The notes beneath the pieces are model-generated. The model was not told the origin of the DNA, made no database searches, and saw nothing but the letters and a program-made list of their open reading frames with translations. 34,370 nucleotides of DNA, from positions 1 through 34,370 of the forward strand of contig CAUPIJ010000020.1 of NCBI GenBank assembly GCA_963511305.1, written 5' to 3'. Below, piece after piece: positions 24,544 to 31,895 of the stretch (position 1 is its first letter; each line of letters starts with the position of its first letter). The position numbers and the translations under genes were made by a program. This DNA comes from Propionimicrobium sp963511305. GTDB taxonomy: Bacteria; Actinomycetota; Actinomycetes; Propionibacteriales; Propionibacteriaceae.

Positions 24544-25139
24544 TTCTGTACTACCCACTGCGTCACCGGACGATACGGCACGAAGCCGTGGAACGAGCCC
24601 AGCGGCTGCGCGATCTCGACGCTGATTCGCGACAGCTGGCCGCCGTGGGCCTTGTGCATGTTGGCGAGCACCACCTCGGTTTCGACGGTGACGGCGTGCA
24701 CCACCAGGCGGCCACCCTCGGCGAGCGCGTCCCAACAGCCCTCGACCACCTTCTGGCTGGCACCGCCGCCGATGAAGATGGCGTCGGGGGAGGGCAGCGT
24801 TTCAATGACCTCGTCTGCCGGGCCCTCCACGACTTCGAAGTGGCCGGGAGCCAAGCGTTCGCCGTTGCGCCTTGCCCGCTCGGCCCGCTCGGGCTTCTGC
24901 TCGATGCCGATCGCGCGTGCATCCTTGGCCGCGCGGCACCACTCGATCGCTATGGCTCCGGAGCCGGTGCCGACGTCCCACATCAGCTTGCCGGGCGCAG
25001 GACGAAGAAACGCGAACGCCGTCGCGCGCTGGTGGCGCTTAGTGATCAGGCCGTCGTGCTCAAAGGCCTCGTCGGGCAGGCCTGGCAGGATGCCCAGGGC
25101 GTCGATTTCTTCGATCGAAAGGCACGGTTCTTGGATCAC
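24540..25139 (-). CDS. cbiT: cobalt-precorrin-6B C15-methyltransferase (decarboxylating)
   Basis: CbiT, 199 aa, a class I SAM methyltransferase with DVGTGSGAIAIE (D55 to about E66) and FIGGGASQKVVEGCW. It methylates C15 and removes the C12 acetate carboxyl of cobalt-precorrin-7 after CbiE has acted at C5. The N terminus GLPDEAFEHDGLITKRHQRA is the family signature. It stands apart from cbiE, which lies 7 kb away in another operon. Divergent from cobA with 75 bp between; no riboswitch is seen there. Confidence 0.94.
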   Translation of the reverse strand: MIQEPCLSIEEIDALGILPGLPDEAFEHDGLITKRHQRATAFAFLRPAPGKLMWDVGTGSGAIAIEWCRAAKDARAIGIEQKPERAERARRNGERLAPGHFEVVEGPADEVIETLPSPDAIFIGGGASQKVVEGCWDALAEGGRLVVHAVTVETEVVLANMHKAHGGQLSRISVEIAQPLGSFHGFVPYRPVTQWVVQK

Positions 25140-25217
25140 CTTCTCAGGTTACTCCAAGTTCCTAATCGCGGCGCGTTGGGCAATAATGGCAGTTAACGGT
25201 TTTTACAAGGAGAAATG

Positions 25218-25979
25218 ATGTCATCGGCGTTGAGCTTTGAACCCGCACAGATCACCCCCGGCAGCGTAGTGCTGGTCGGTGGCGGCCCCGGCGACCCTGA
25301 ACTCATCACGGTGGCTGGGTTGCGGGCACTACATGGCGCGGACGTTATTCTCTATGACCGGCTCTCACCGACATCGCTGCTCGACGGTTTAGACGCCGAG
25401 TGCGTCAACGTCGGCAAGGTTCCGCGCGGGGCACACACGCCTCAGGAAACCACTAACCAGATGCTCATCGACTACGCACGCGACGGCAAACGTGTCGTGC
25501 GCTTTAAGGGCGGTGACTCGTTCGTCTTCGGGCGCGGCGGCGAAGAAGCCATCGCGCTCGCTGAGGCGGGCATCCAGGTGACGGTGATCCCCGGCGTTAC
25601 CTCCTCGGTTGCCGCCCCCGAACTGGCCGGCATCCCGGTGACGCATCGCGGTCTCTCGCAGGGTGTCACCGTCGTCGCCGGCCACGTAAAACCTGACGAC
25701 GAGCGCTGCACCGTCAACTGGTCTGCGCTCGCCAAGACCAACACCACCATCGTGATCCTGATGGGCGTGAAATACCTGCCAGACATCGTCAAGAAGCTGC
25801 TGGACAGCGGCCTAGCCCCAGATACCCCGGCCGCCGTGGTCTCGTCTGCCGCCACCGACCAGCAGAGCACCATCCGCGCCCGCGTCGACGAAATCGTCAA
25901 CATCGCCACCCGAGAGGCGGTAACGCCCCCGTCTATCACCATCATCGGTGCCGTGGCTGGGCTAGATCTGAAGATCTAG
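25218..25979 (+). CDS. cobA: uroporphyrinogen-III C-methyltransferase
   Basis: SUMT, 253 aa, which adds the C2 and C7 methyls to uroporphyrinogen III to give precorrin-2. Motifs are VGGGPGDPELIT, YDRL, RFKGGDSFVFGRGGEE, VIPGVTSSVAAPELAGIPVTHRG and ILMGV. Two ATGs are adjacent (25215 and 25218). AAGGAG ends 2 nt before the first and 5 nt before the second, so I favour the second. It is a single-domain protein; the oxidase/ferrochelatase part is found elsewhere as a CbiX fusion. Its stop is 10 bp before the left boundary repeat of the foreign island. Confidence 0.95.
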   Translation: MSSALSFEPAQITPGSVVLVGGGPGDPELITVAGLRALHGADVILYDRLSPTSLLDGLDAECVNVGKVPRGAHTPQETTNQMLIDYARDGKRVVRFKGGDSFVFGRGGEEAIALAEAGIQVTVIPGVTSSVAAPELAGIPVTHRGLSQGVTVVAGHVKPDDERCTVNWSALAKTNTTIVILMGVKYLPDIVKKLLDSGLAPDTPAAVVSSAATDQQSTIRARVDEIVNIATREAVTPPSITIIGAVAGLDLKI

Positions 25980-25986
25980 CGATACC

Positions 25987-26211
25987 GACAACCAAAAGGT
26001 TCTACGGAAACATCTAGCTTCCTCAGGATGGCATCCAGCGCACGCTCAGCCTGATTTCTTCGGACATATCTATGTTGAACATGTTCGCGTCGAGGTCACG
26101 TTAGAGATTCAAGCAGTTCAGGAATCTGGCTTTAGCGATACAGAAGGTAGGATCACGTCGGAAATTGCCGATACGATTGTTTTCAAGGAATCTGGCTTTG
26201 AAGAAGAGTGA
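25987..26211 (+). pseudogene. 3' remnant of a DUF499-like AAA ATPase gene
   Basis: An open frame of 74 codons with no ATG, GTG or TTG start, ending TGA at 26209-26211. The translation includes DFFGHIY, then VRVEVTLEIQAVQESGF and ITSEIADTIVFKESGFEEE. The VTLEI(E/Q)A...GF...T.F..SGFEEE pattern recalls the C terminus of DUF499 ATPases, large proteins often next to DUF1156 methyltransferases in putative defence loci. The FFG to VTLEI distance seems shortened. I read it as the tail of a deleted gene. The family is assigned from memory and needs a search. Confidence 0.5.
25990..26002 (+). repeat. 13-bp direct repeat, left boundary of island
   Basis: AACCAAAAGGTTC, identical to 28046-28058 and in the same orientation. 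It lies 10 bp after the cobA stop, where codon use changes to an AT-richer style. The core is itself a short palindrome (AACC-AAAA-GGTT). Confidence 0.55.
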
Positions 26212-26261
26212 GAGCTCAAAGGCATGACGTTAGGTCCGGTAATTTTTTCCAAAATCGAAAC

Positions 26262-26286
26262 AAAAGTTTCCGTTTTGGAAACTTTT
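26262..26286. promoter_or_regulatory. operator and promoter of the XRE/ImmA/PIN operon
   Basis: A perfect inverted repeat with 10-bp arms: AAAAGTTTCC (26262-26271), 5-nt spacer, GGAAACTTTT (26277-26286). A possible -10 TATTTT follows at 26290-26295, placing the start of transcription at about the ATG at 26302, where no ribosome binding site is seen; the mRNA is probably leaderless. Binding of the XRE protein here would repress its own operon. Confidence 0.7.
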
Positions 26287-26301
26287 TGATATTTTATTCT
26301 C

Positions 26302-26643
26302 ATGGATAAGGGTCTTGCAGATCGCATACGTGAGTGCTTGAAGAAGTCAGGCTTTAAACAAGGTGACGCAGCATATGCTGCGGAGCTCAGCCCTGCGCAG
26401 ATGTCGAAATCTTTGACGGGCGAAAGGCGCTTAACGACCGGAGATGTGGCAAAACTGGCTGATTTCTTCGGTGTTTCCATGTACTGGCTGGTGACCGGTG
26501 AATACGGGGAATATGAACCCAAAATTGCGGCTCGCCATACCTTCAATGATGCGACCAAGAAGCATAGCGTTGACAACTTGGAACAAGACCGTCAGCTGCT
26601 ATCTGACGTTGCTCTGCTCTACAGGCAGGCGTACGGCAGATGA
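26302..26643 (+). CDS. XRE-family helix-turn-helix regulator
   Basis: Small protein, 113 aa, with an XRE helix-turn-helix at about residues 6-65 (LADRIRECLKKSGFKQGDAAY, then the recognition-helix region SPAQMSKSLTGERRL and LADFFGVSMYWLVTG). The C-terminal 45 residues lack a known domain. It overlaps the ImmA/IrrE-like gene by ATGA. XRE plus ImmA/IrrE pairs work as repressor plus anti-repressor protease (known for ICEBs1 ImmR/ImmA), and the strong palindrome just upstream supports autorepression. Base composition is visibly lower in GC than cobA or cobF on either side. Confidence 0.85.
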   Translation: MDKGLADRIRECLKKSGFKQGDAAYAAELSPAQMSKSLTGERRLTTGDVAKLADFFGVSMYWLVTGEYGEYEPKIAARHTFNDATKKHSVDNLEQDRQLLSDVALLYRQAYGR

Positions 26644-27371
26644 TCAAAAACGATATCTTCGGGCTTAGCAGTCAAGAGTTGGCGAAAAGATTAGGGGAAA
26701 ACTTTCGCTACAACCTGGCAAGCAGCGCTCAGGAAAACTTGGGTGTAGATGTTCTGGTTCTAGACATGGCAGGCCAGGGGTACACCTTAAAATTGGGCGG
26801 CCGCTATGTTCTGGTGATGCCAAGAAGTAGAAACTGGTTTTGGCAAAACTTTTCTGTCGCCCACGAGCTAGGCCATGTCGTGAATCAGCATTCATTTGAC
26901 GTCAATTCTGATGACGGTGGCTTATCGGAACGACAGGCTAATGCGTTTGCTGCAGAGCTATTGATGCCGGAGGCCGATCTTCGGAGTCTTGATTGGTCAG
27001 ACATCAGTGCGAACGGATTAGCTGAAAAGGTTTGGGAGCTTGGTGTATCTACGGATGCTCTAAAAAGGCGTCTGAAGAGTTTGCGCATTAATCCAGGTGA
27101 GGATATTAAATATGCGCTTGAGCAAAAAACGGTTTCTTTCCTCCGAGGTAATTTATTGTCCATCGGCGCCAACGAGATAGCGGAGCGAAGCGAGGCTTCT
27201 GCTAGACGTCGAGTGCCAGCCTCATTGATAACGGCACTCGAATCTGGTGTTGCAGATGGGCGCGTGCCGCCAGAATCTCTGGCTTACGCTTTGGACGTGC
27301 CTGTTTCAGACCTTGACCTCGACTTACACGAGCCTGATGATTTTGAGCAGATTTTCGCGGGGCTGGAATAG
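26640..27371 (+). CDS. ImmA/IrrE family metallopeptidase
   Basis: Predicted zinc protease, 243 aa, with H75-E-L-G-H79 and a third ligand probably E97 in ERQANAFAAELLMP. These are the hallmarks of COG2856. The segment to residue 120 is the protease domain; residues 125-150 contain an ImmA-type helix bundle (LAEKVWELGVSTDALKRRLKSL), and the last 90 residues are an extension with a second helical domain. Such proteases cleave the partner XRE repressor on a signal such as DNA damage. Translationally coupled to the XRE gene; 3 bp before the PIN-like gene. Confidence 0.87.
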   Translation: MIKNDIFGLSSQELAKRLGENFRYNLASSAQENLGVDVLVLDMAGQGYTLKLGGRYVLVMPRSRNWFWQNFSVAHELGHVVNQHSFDVNSDDGGLSERQANAFAAELLMPEADLRSLDWSDISANGLAEKVWELGVSTDALKRRLKSLRINPGEDIKYALEQKTVSFLRGNLLSIGANEIAERSEASARRRVPASLITALESGVADGRVPPESLAYALDVPVSDLDLDLHEPDDFEQIFAGLE

Positions 27372-27374
27372 CTT

Positions 27375-27941
27375 TTGACTAGGTATTTTTTCGCGGACAA
27401 CACTGTTTTAATCAATTTTTCTCTGATCGGCCGCCCTGACATTCTCGATTGGTTCGTTCGAAATTGTGGAGCCTGGTGTGAAACTGTGTGCCAAGAATGG
27501 TCCCGTAGCGCAAATAAGTTGAATCTAGAGAATTCGTGGGAAGAAATATTGTCCGATCCGCTACGGCCAGATCGTGCTGAGCGAGTGGATGCATCGGCTA
27601 TTGCTGAATCAATGCGAAAACCTGGAGAATCTCAGCTGAGCAAAAATGCCGGTGAAGCTGAGACCCTAGCTATCATTCTGCGGCGTAAACTTGACGCGGT
27701 TATTATGACAGACGACAAAGAAGCAACGCGGATAGCGCGTAAAGAACGCATCCCAGTCGCATCAACAGCGAGAATCCTTGTTAGCGCAGAACTAACTGGC
27801 AAGATCACTAGAGACCAGGTTATTGAATATATTTCTTTGCTCGATAGTCGTAATCAAGGAATCGGAGTATTCCCGCTGGTAGAGGGTTACGTTAATCTTT
27901 TCGAAATACATGAGCGTGCCTATGAGAAGCAGGCTAAATAA
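27375..27941 (+). CDS. PIN-domain-like protein, candidate ribonuclease toxin
   Basis: Protein of 188 aa. The N terminus FFADNTVLINF carries an aspartate (D8) where PIN nucleases have their first metal ligand; E94 in AGEAETLAI and D113/D114 in VIMTDDKEAT fit the second and third acidic positions. E41 may also contribute. This is the layout of PIN RNases such as VapC, though longer than usual (VapC about 130-140 aa). The start is TTG at 27375, 3 nt after the protease stop, so it depends on coupling. As the third gene of the XRE/protease operon it is the probable effector. No direct evidence of toxicity. Confidence 0.7.
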   Translation: MTRYFFADNTVLINFSLIGRPDILDWFVRNCGAWCETVCQEWSRSANKLNLENSWEEILSDPLRPDRAERVDASAIAESMRKPGESQLSKNAGEAETLAIILRRKLDAVIMTDDKEATRIARKERIPVASTARILVSAELTGKITRDQVIEYISLLDSRNQGIGVFPLVEGYVNLFEIHERAYEKQAK

Positions 27942-27979
27942 AAACTTTTAAGGCTTGTGGTTTTACTGAACCTGCAGAT

Positions 27980-28026
27980 TTAGCGGGAACGGAAAGTCCG
28001 TAGACGAGCTTTCTGATTCCCGCTAA
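27980..28026 (+). terminator. long hairpin after the PIN-like gene
   Basis: TTAGCGGGAA (27980-27989) pairs with TTCCCGCTAA (28017-28026), and inside GGAAAG pairs with CTTTC. Only TTT follows, so termination is possible but weak. It may be a structured end of the island transcript. Confidence 0.45.
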
Positions 28027-28045
28027 TTTCTGATGGGGTATCGAG

Positions 28046-28058
28046 AACCAAAAGGTTC
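28046..28058 (+). repeat. 13-bp direct repeat, right boundary of island
   Basis: AACCAAAAGGTTC, identical to 25990-26002. Here it is preceded by G, giving a 14-bp palindrome. It lies 63 bp from the cobF stop, where GC-rich cobalamin genes resume. Confidence 0.55.
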
Positions 28059-28092
28059 GACTACGAGCTTTTCCGTGCCCGATAATTCGGTG

Positions 28093-28111
28093 ACACCCTA
28101 AGCCGGGGTGT
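28093..28111 (-). terminator. possible terminator hairpin after cobF
   Basis: A 6-bp stem ACACCC (28093-28098) with GGGTGT (28106-28111), 10 nt beyond the cobF stop on the minus strand. There is no T run, so it is a weak candidate for the end of the cbiL-cobF transcript. Confidence 0.35.
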
Positions 28112-28121
28112 TAAGGGTCGG

Positions 28122-28877
28122 TTATCGGCGTCGCAGCAGATAGGTGTCGAAAACCCAGCCCTTGCGTTCGGCGGCGGCTTTGCGGGTGGCGAGAATTTCG
28201 TCGCGCACGATGGCCAGTTCGCCCGAAATCAGGATCTCGTCTGGCGTGCCCAGATATGCGCCCCAATAAATATCGAGTCCCGCGGGGTCGATCAGCGAGA
28301 AGGTCTGCTTGCCGTCCAGCATCACCACGACGTCGTCGACGTGATCGGGGACGCCGTCGGCCAGCAGCCTGGCCGGCGAGATCGATACCGCCTTGCCCTG
28401 GCGGTTCAGCGGAATCTGGAAGGCCGCGGCCAGCGCCAGAACCACGCTAATGCCCGGAATCACCTTCAGCTCGAACTCGTCGCTGGAGGCCGCGATCATC
28501 TTCTTGACGATGGCCAGCGTCGACTCGTAAAGGCTCGGATCGCCCCAGACCAGGAAGCCGCCGACCTGGCCGTCTGGCAGGTTTTCCTCGATGGCCTTCG
28601 ACCAGCTTTCCAGGCGCTGGCTACGCCATTTGATCACCGCGGCCTTGTAGTCTGGCGCGCTTTGCCACGGCCGTGGCGGGTCCTGCAGCTCCACGATCTT
28701 GATCGGCGTGGTGCGGTGTGCCTGCAGAATCTGGCGACGAATCTCCACCAGCTCGTCGAGGTTGTTCTCCTTGATGACCACGAAGAGCACATCCAGCTCC
28801 TCGATGGCTTTCACCGCGGCCTGCGTCACCCAATCCGGGTTGCCCGCGCCGATGCCGATCAGATCGATTTTCTTCAT
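28122..28877 (-). CDS. cobF: CobF-like precorrin-6A synthase (C1 methyltransferase)
   Basis: Tetrapyrrole methylase of 251 aa matching CobF: GIGAGNPDW (residues 8-16), the segment KENNLDELVEIRRQI, FLVWGDPSLYEST, VIPGISVVLALAA, IPLNRQG, then VVVMLDGKQTF and DIYWGAYLGTPDEILI...DTYLLRR. In the aerobic pathway CobF methylates C1 of precorrin-5 and removes acetate. Here it is the last gene of an early-cobalt operon that has cbiG, and no cbiD is in the window, so it may take CbiD's place on cobalt-precorrin-5B. The frame is open upstream, but ATG 28877 is the conserved N terminus and lies 11 nt after cbiX. Confidence 0.9.
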   Translation of the reverse strand: MKKIDLIGIGAGNPDWVTQAAVKAIEELDVLFVVIKENNLDELVEIRRQILQAHRTTPIKIVELQDPPRPWQSAPDYKAAVIKWRSQRLESWSKAIEENLPDGQVGGFLVWGDPSLYESTLAIVKKMIAASSDEFELKVIPGISVVLALAAAFQIPLNRQGKAVSISPARLLADGVPDHVDDVVVMLDGKQTFSLIDPAGLDIYWGAYLGTPDEILISGELAIVRDEILATRKAAAERKGWVFDTYLLRRR

Positions 28878-28888
28878 TTGGTGCCTAA

Positions 28889-30103
28889 CTAGAACTCGCG
28901 TCGAATGGTCGAAACCGCCGCAGTGCGGGCGTGCGCGGTGCGGTGCGGATCCTGACCGCCAACCACGCCGACCAGCAGGCCGTTCGCCGCGCCGGTCGCG
29001 GGCGTCCAGGCGGTGCCGCCGCTGGCGTCGTCGCCGCGGACGCAGAAGACGTGGGCGTCCTCGGCCCACTTGGCAAACTGCTCGTTGACCTGCGGATCGT
29101 CGGTCAGCGCCATCGAATACCAGGCGCCCTCCAGGTCGGCCTTGGCCACCTCGCGCTGCACCAGCTCAAGCTTGCCCAGCTCGCCCAGGGCCTTGATGCG
29201 CTCGTCGAACTCAGGCGCGACGACGGTGACCTGCGCGCCAGCGTCGATCAGTTTTTCGACGCGGCGAGCTGCGACGTGGCCGCCACCGGCCAGCAGCACC
29301 TTGCGACCTGCCAGCACCAGGCCGGCCAGGTAAACGTTCGGGGCACCGTGTGCGGAGTTGTTGCCCGCAGCGTTGCGGAAGCGGTCGACGACTACCTGCG
29401 CCAGCTCGTCGCAGTCGCCGATCACGTCGGCGACGCGTACCTCGGCGTCCGGGTGCTCAGCCGCCCAGGCGTTGGCCTGCTCGCGCGTCCAATTTTCCAG
29501 CAGACCGTGGAAGAGGAAGAACGGGGAGATCACAATCTTGCGTCCGCCCTTGTCGTAGGCCTGTTGCAGACCCTCACTCAGGTTCGGGTGCGAAACCTGG
29601 ATGAACGCGTTGGTCACGTCCCGGTAGCCGCCCCTCTCGAACAGCTCGCGGCTGCTGCGCGCGTGCTCGGCATTCGGCTCGGTCATCGAGCAGCCTCTGC
29701 CGAGGTAAACCACGCTGACCTCTTTGGGCTTCCAGTCGCCGGCGGCCGCAGCGATGCGCTCCTGGATGACGTCGGTCAGGCGGTCGTCCGGCGACAGCGG
29801 CGGGGTGTAGGCAACCCGAGAACCCGCGACGGCGTCCACGCCCTCCGCGTAGCCCTCTGGAATGTCGTCTTGGAAGTGGCTGCCGACGCGCAGCATAAGC
29901 GGCACCACCACGGCGAATCGGTCGGGGTCGTTCTCCAGCGCGTCGGTCACGGCGTCGGCGATGGTCGGCTCGTCAAGCTCGACGTAGCTATCCAGCACGC
30001 GGACGTCAGGCAGCAGCCGGCGCACCCGCTCGATCAGCTCGCGGCAGTGCTGCTGACCCGCGGGAAGCCGGGTGCCGTGGGCGGCAATTACTAGTGCGGT
30101 CAT
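28889..30103 (-). CDS. cbiX: fused sirohydrochlorin cobaltochelatase / precorrin-2 dehydrogenase
   Basis: Protein of 404 aa with two enzymes. Residues 1-245 are CbiX: AAHGTR with H9 as metal ligand, PLMLRVGSHFQDD, and a second half-repeat around ISPFFLFHGLL. Residues 256-404 are the SirC/CysG N-terminal domain, with NAD-binding GGGHVAARRV (273-282) and TVVAPEF. The dehydrogenase part makes sirohydrochlorin from precorrin-2 and the CbiX part inserts cobalt, so the product of one is the substrate of the other. GAAGGA precedes the ATG. It sits between cbiGH and cobF. Confidence 0.93.
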   Translation of the reverse strand: MTALVIAAHGTRLPAGQQHCRELIERVRRLLPDVRVLDSYVELDEPTIADAVTDALENDPDRFAVVVPLMLRVGSHFQDDIPEGYAEGVDAVAGSRVAYTPPLSPDDRLTDVIQERIAAAAGDWKPKEVSVVYLGRGCSMTEPNAEHARSSRELFERGGYRDVTNAFIQVSHPNLSEGLQQAYDKGGRKIVISPFFLFHGLLENWTREQANAWAAEHPDAEVRVADVIGDCDELAQVVVDRFRNAAGNNSAHGAPNVYLAGLVLAGRKVLLAGGGHVAARRVEKLIDAGAQVTVVAPEFDERIKALGELGKLELVQREVAKADLEGAWYSMALTDDPQVNEQFAKWAEDAHVFCVRGDDASGGTAWTPATGAANGLLVGVVGGQDPHRTAHARTAAVSTIRREF

Positions 30104-30116
30104 GTTGATCCTTCGG

Positions 30117-31895
30117 TTAGTTGGTTTCTTCGAGCCACTTGTAATCGCGTGGCGTTACTACTGCCTGCCGGCCGTTTCCGGTGGTGACCAGCTTGGTGGT
30201 GGACGAGCCGACTAGCACGATCGAGTGCATGTCCACCCATTCCGGCTCAAAATCGGCCAGGGTCGCGATGCGGAAGTTCTCGTTCGGACGGGTGGCGTCC
30301 TGCACAACGGCAACCGGCGTGCAGGCCGGGCGGTTCTTGCCCAGGATCTCCAGCGCCCGCGGCAGGTGCATGACCCGCTTGCGACTACGCGGGTTATAGA
30401 GCGCGACCACGAAGTCGCCCTCGCTCGCGGCCTCCAGTCGGCGCTCGATGACCTCCCAGCTGGTGTGCAGATCGGACAGCGAGAGTGTCACATGGTCGTG
30501 GCCCAGGAACGCACCCAGAATCGACGACGCGGCCAGCTCGGCAGTGACGCCCGGCACCACGTGAACGTCGATGCCGTCGGTGCCCATCTCGAGGGTTGGG
30601 GACGCCATCGCGTAAATCGCTGGGTCGCCCGAACAGACGATCGAAACAGCGCGGCCCTCGCGTGCCTTTTCGATGGCCATCGCGATGCGCGCCTCCTCGC
30701 CGCCCATGCCCGTGGAAATAATCTCGGTGCCGGGGCGAAGCAGATGGCGAATCTGTGCCACGTACGGGCGGTAGCCCACCACAACGCCGGAGCTGCGCAG
30801 CGTGTTCAGCGCGCGCGGCGTCAACAGATCATCTGCGCCGGGGCCAAGCCCAATGACGGTCAAACTACCCATCGGCTTCAACCTGGCCACGGCGACGGTG
30901 GCGTTCGGGGACTTCTGCTTGTCCACGATCAGCTCACTGCCCGCCACATGGCGCGGCAGATACGACAGCGCGGACGCCTCGGAAACCGAGGCCGTGCCGA
31001 CCGCCTCTAGCGCGTGCTGCGACTGGTTTGGGGTCTCGACCTTAGACAGCTCCTCGGCGCTGAATGTCACGAACGGCGCGCCCAGTTCGGAGGCGAAATC
31101 GATGAAGCCCTGCTCGTCGTCCTTGGCGTCGACGCTAGCCAGGGCAGCAACGGAGGCTAGCGAGAGCCGGTTTTCGGCAAGCACCCGCTCGGCCAGCTCA
31201 CGGATCTCCTCGACGCCGGTGCCGCGGTTGCAGCCCATGCCCAGCACCAGCGACTTGGGGTAAATCGCAACCGTGGGCAGATCGTTGGGGATCTCGCATG
31301 CGTCGGTCACCAGAATGCGGAACTTAGCGGGCGGGGGCGGCGGCAGCTCCTTGACGTGCGTGCCGCGGCGCTCGACGCGCACCACGCCCGGCTCGTTGAC
31401 GTTCTCGGGCAGCGCGGGCAGCGGCCAACCGTTTCTGACTAGCTCGACTGGCTCGCCGTCCAGCATTCCGCGGGTGACGCCGGCCAGATTGCCGTTGGTC
31501 GCCCAGCCGAGCGTGTCGAGGCCGGGGATATCGCGGCCGTCGGTTGCCGTGGTGATGGTGGCGGTGGCTCCGATGCCCTCGGCGACCTTACGCGCGAGCT
31601 CGTTCGCCCCGCCGACGTGGCCCCCGACTAGGGGAATCGCGAATTTGCCGGCCTCGTCAACCACTACCACCGCCGGATCGTTCTTCTTGTCCTTGAGCAG
31701 GCCGGCGATCAGGCGGGTGGTGGCGCCGAGCGCCAGATGGCTGATGATCAGATCACACTCGGCCCAGGCCTCGCGCAGACCCTCGCCGGACTTGCCGAAG
31801 TAATGCCTGGTCTCGCCCAGCAGCTGGTCGAGCTGTTCGGCCCGCATCTGCGCGGCGGGCGATGTGGCGACCTGGCCGATGATTTTGTCCGTCAT
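30117..31895 (-). CDS. cbiGH: fused CbiG / CbiH: cobalt-precorrin-5A hydrolase and C17-methyltransferase
   Basis: Protein of 592 aa. Residues 1-340 are CbiG: LALGATTR, LVGGHVGGANELA (90-102) and the C-terminal LGMGCNRGTGVEEI (218-231). It opens the lactone of cobalt-precorrin-5A with loss of acetaldehyde. Residues 343-592 are CbiH: GSLTVIGLGPGADDLLTPRA, GYRPYV, STGMGGEEARI, SGDPAIYAM, VPGVTAELAASSILGA and LYNPRSRKR, which methylates C17 and contracts the ring. The proline-rich stretch at 185-189 is inside the CbiG part. ATG overlaps the cbiE stop (ATGA), AGGAG upstream. Confidence 0.95.
   Translation of the reverse strand: MTDKIIGQVATSPAAQMRAEQLDQLLGETRHYFGKSGEGLREAWAECDLIISHLALGATTRLIAGLLKDKKNDPAVVVVDEAGKFAIPLVGGHVGGANELARKVAEGIGATATITTATDGRDIPGLDTLGWATNGNLAGVTRGMLDGEPVELVRNGWPLPALPENVNEPGVVRVERRGTHVKELPPPPPAKFRILVTDACEIPNDLPTVAIYPKSLVLGMGCNRGTGVEEIRELAERVLAENRLSLASVAALASVDAKDDEQGFIDFASELGAPFVTFSAEELSKVETPNQSQHALEAVGTASVSEASALSYLPRHVAGSELIVDKQKSPNATVAVARLKPMGSLTVIGLGPGADDLLTPRALNTLRSSGVVVGYRPYVAQIRHLLRPGTEIISTGMGGEEARIAMAIEKAREGRAVSIVCSGDPAIYAMASPTLEMGTDGIDVHVVPGVTAELAASSILGAFLGHDHVTLSLSDLHTSWEVIERRLEAASEGDFVVALYNPRSRKRVMHLPRALEILGKNRPACTPVAVVQDATRPNENFRIATLADFEPEWVDMHSIVLVGSSTTKLVTTGNGRQAVVTPRDYKWLEETN

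Noticed and set aside
24544..24735. N-terminal extension of the S66 peptidase within cbiT
   Set aside because: It is the antisense-like alternative frame of cbiT; ATG 24543 with ATGA overlap fits better.
25140..25214. A cobalamin riboswitch between cbiT and cobA
   Set aside because: Only 75 bp, without the conserved aptamer core or a B12 box on either strand.
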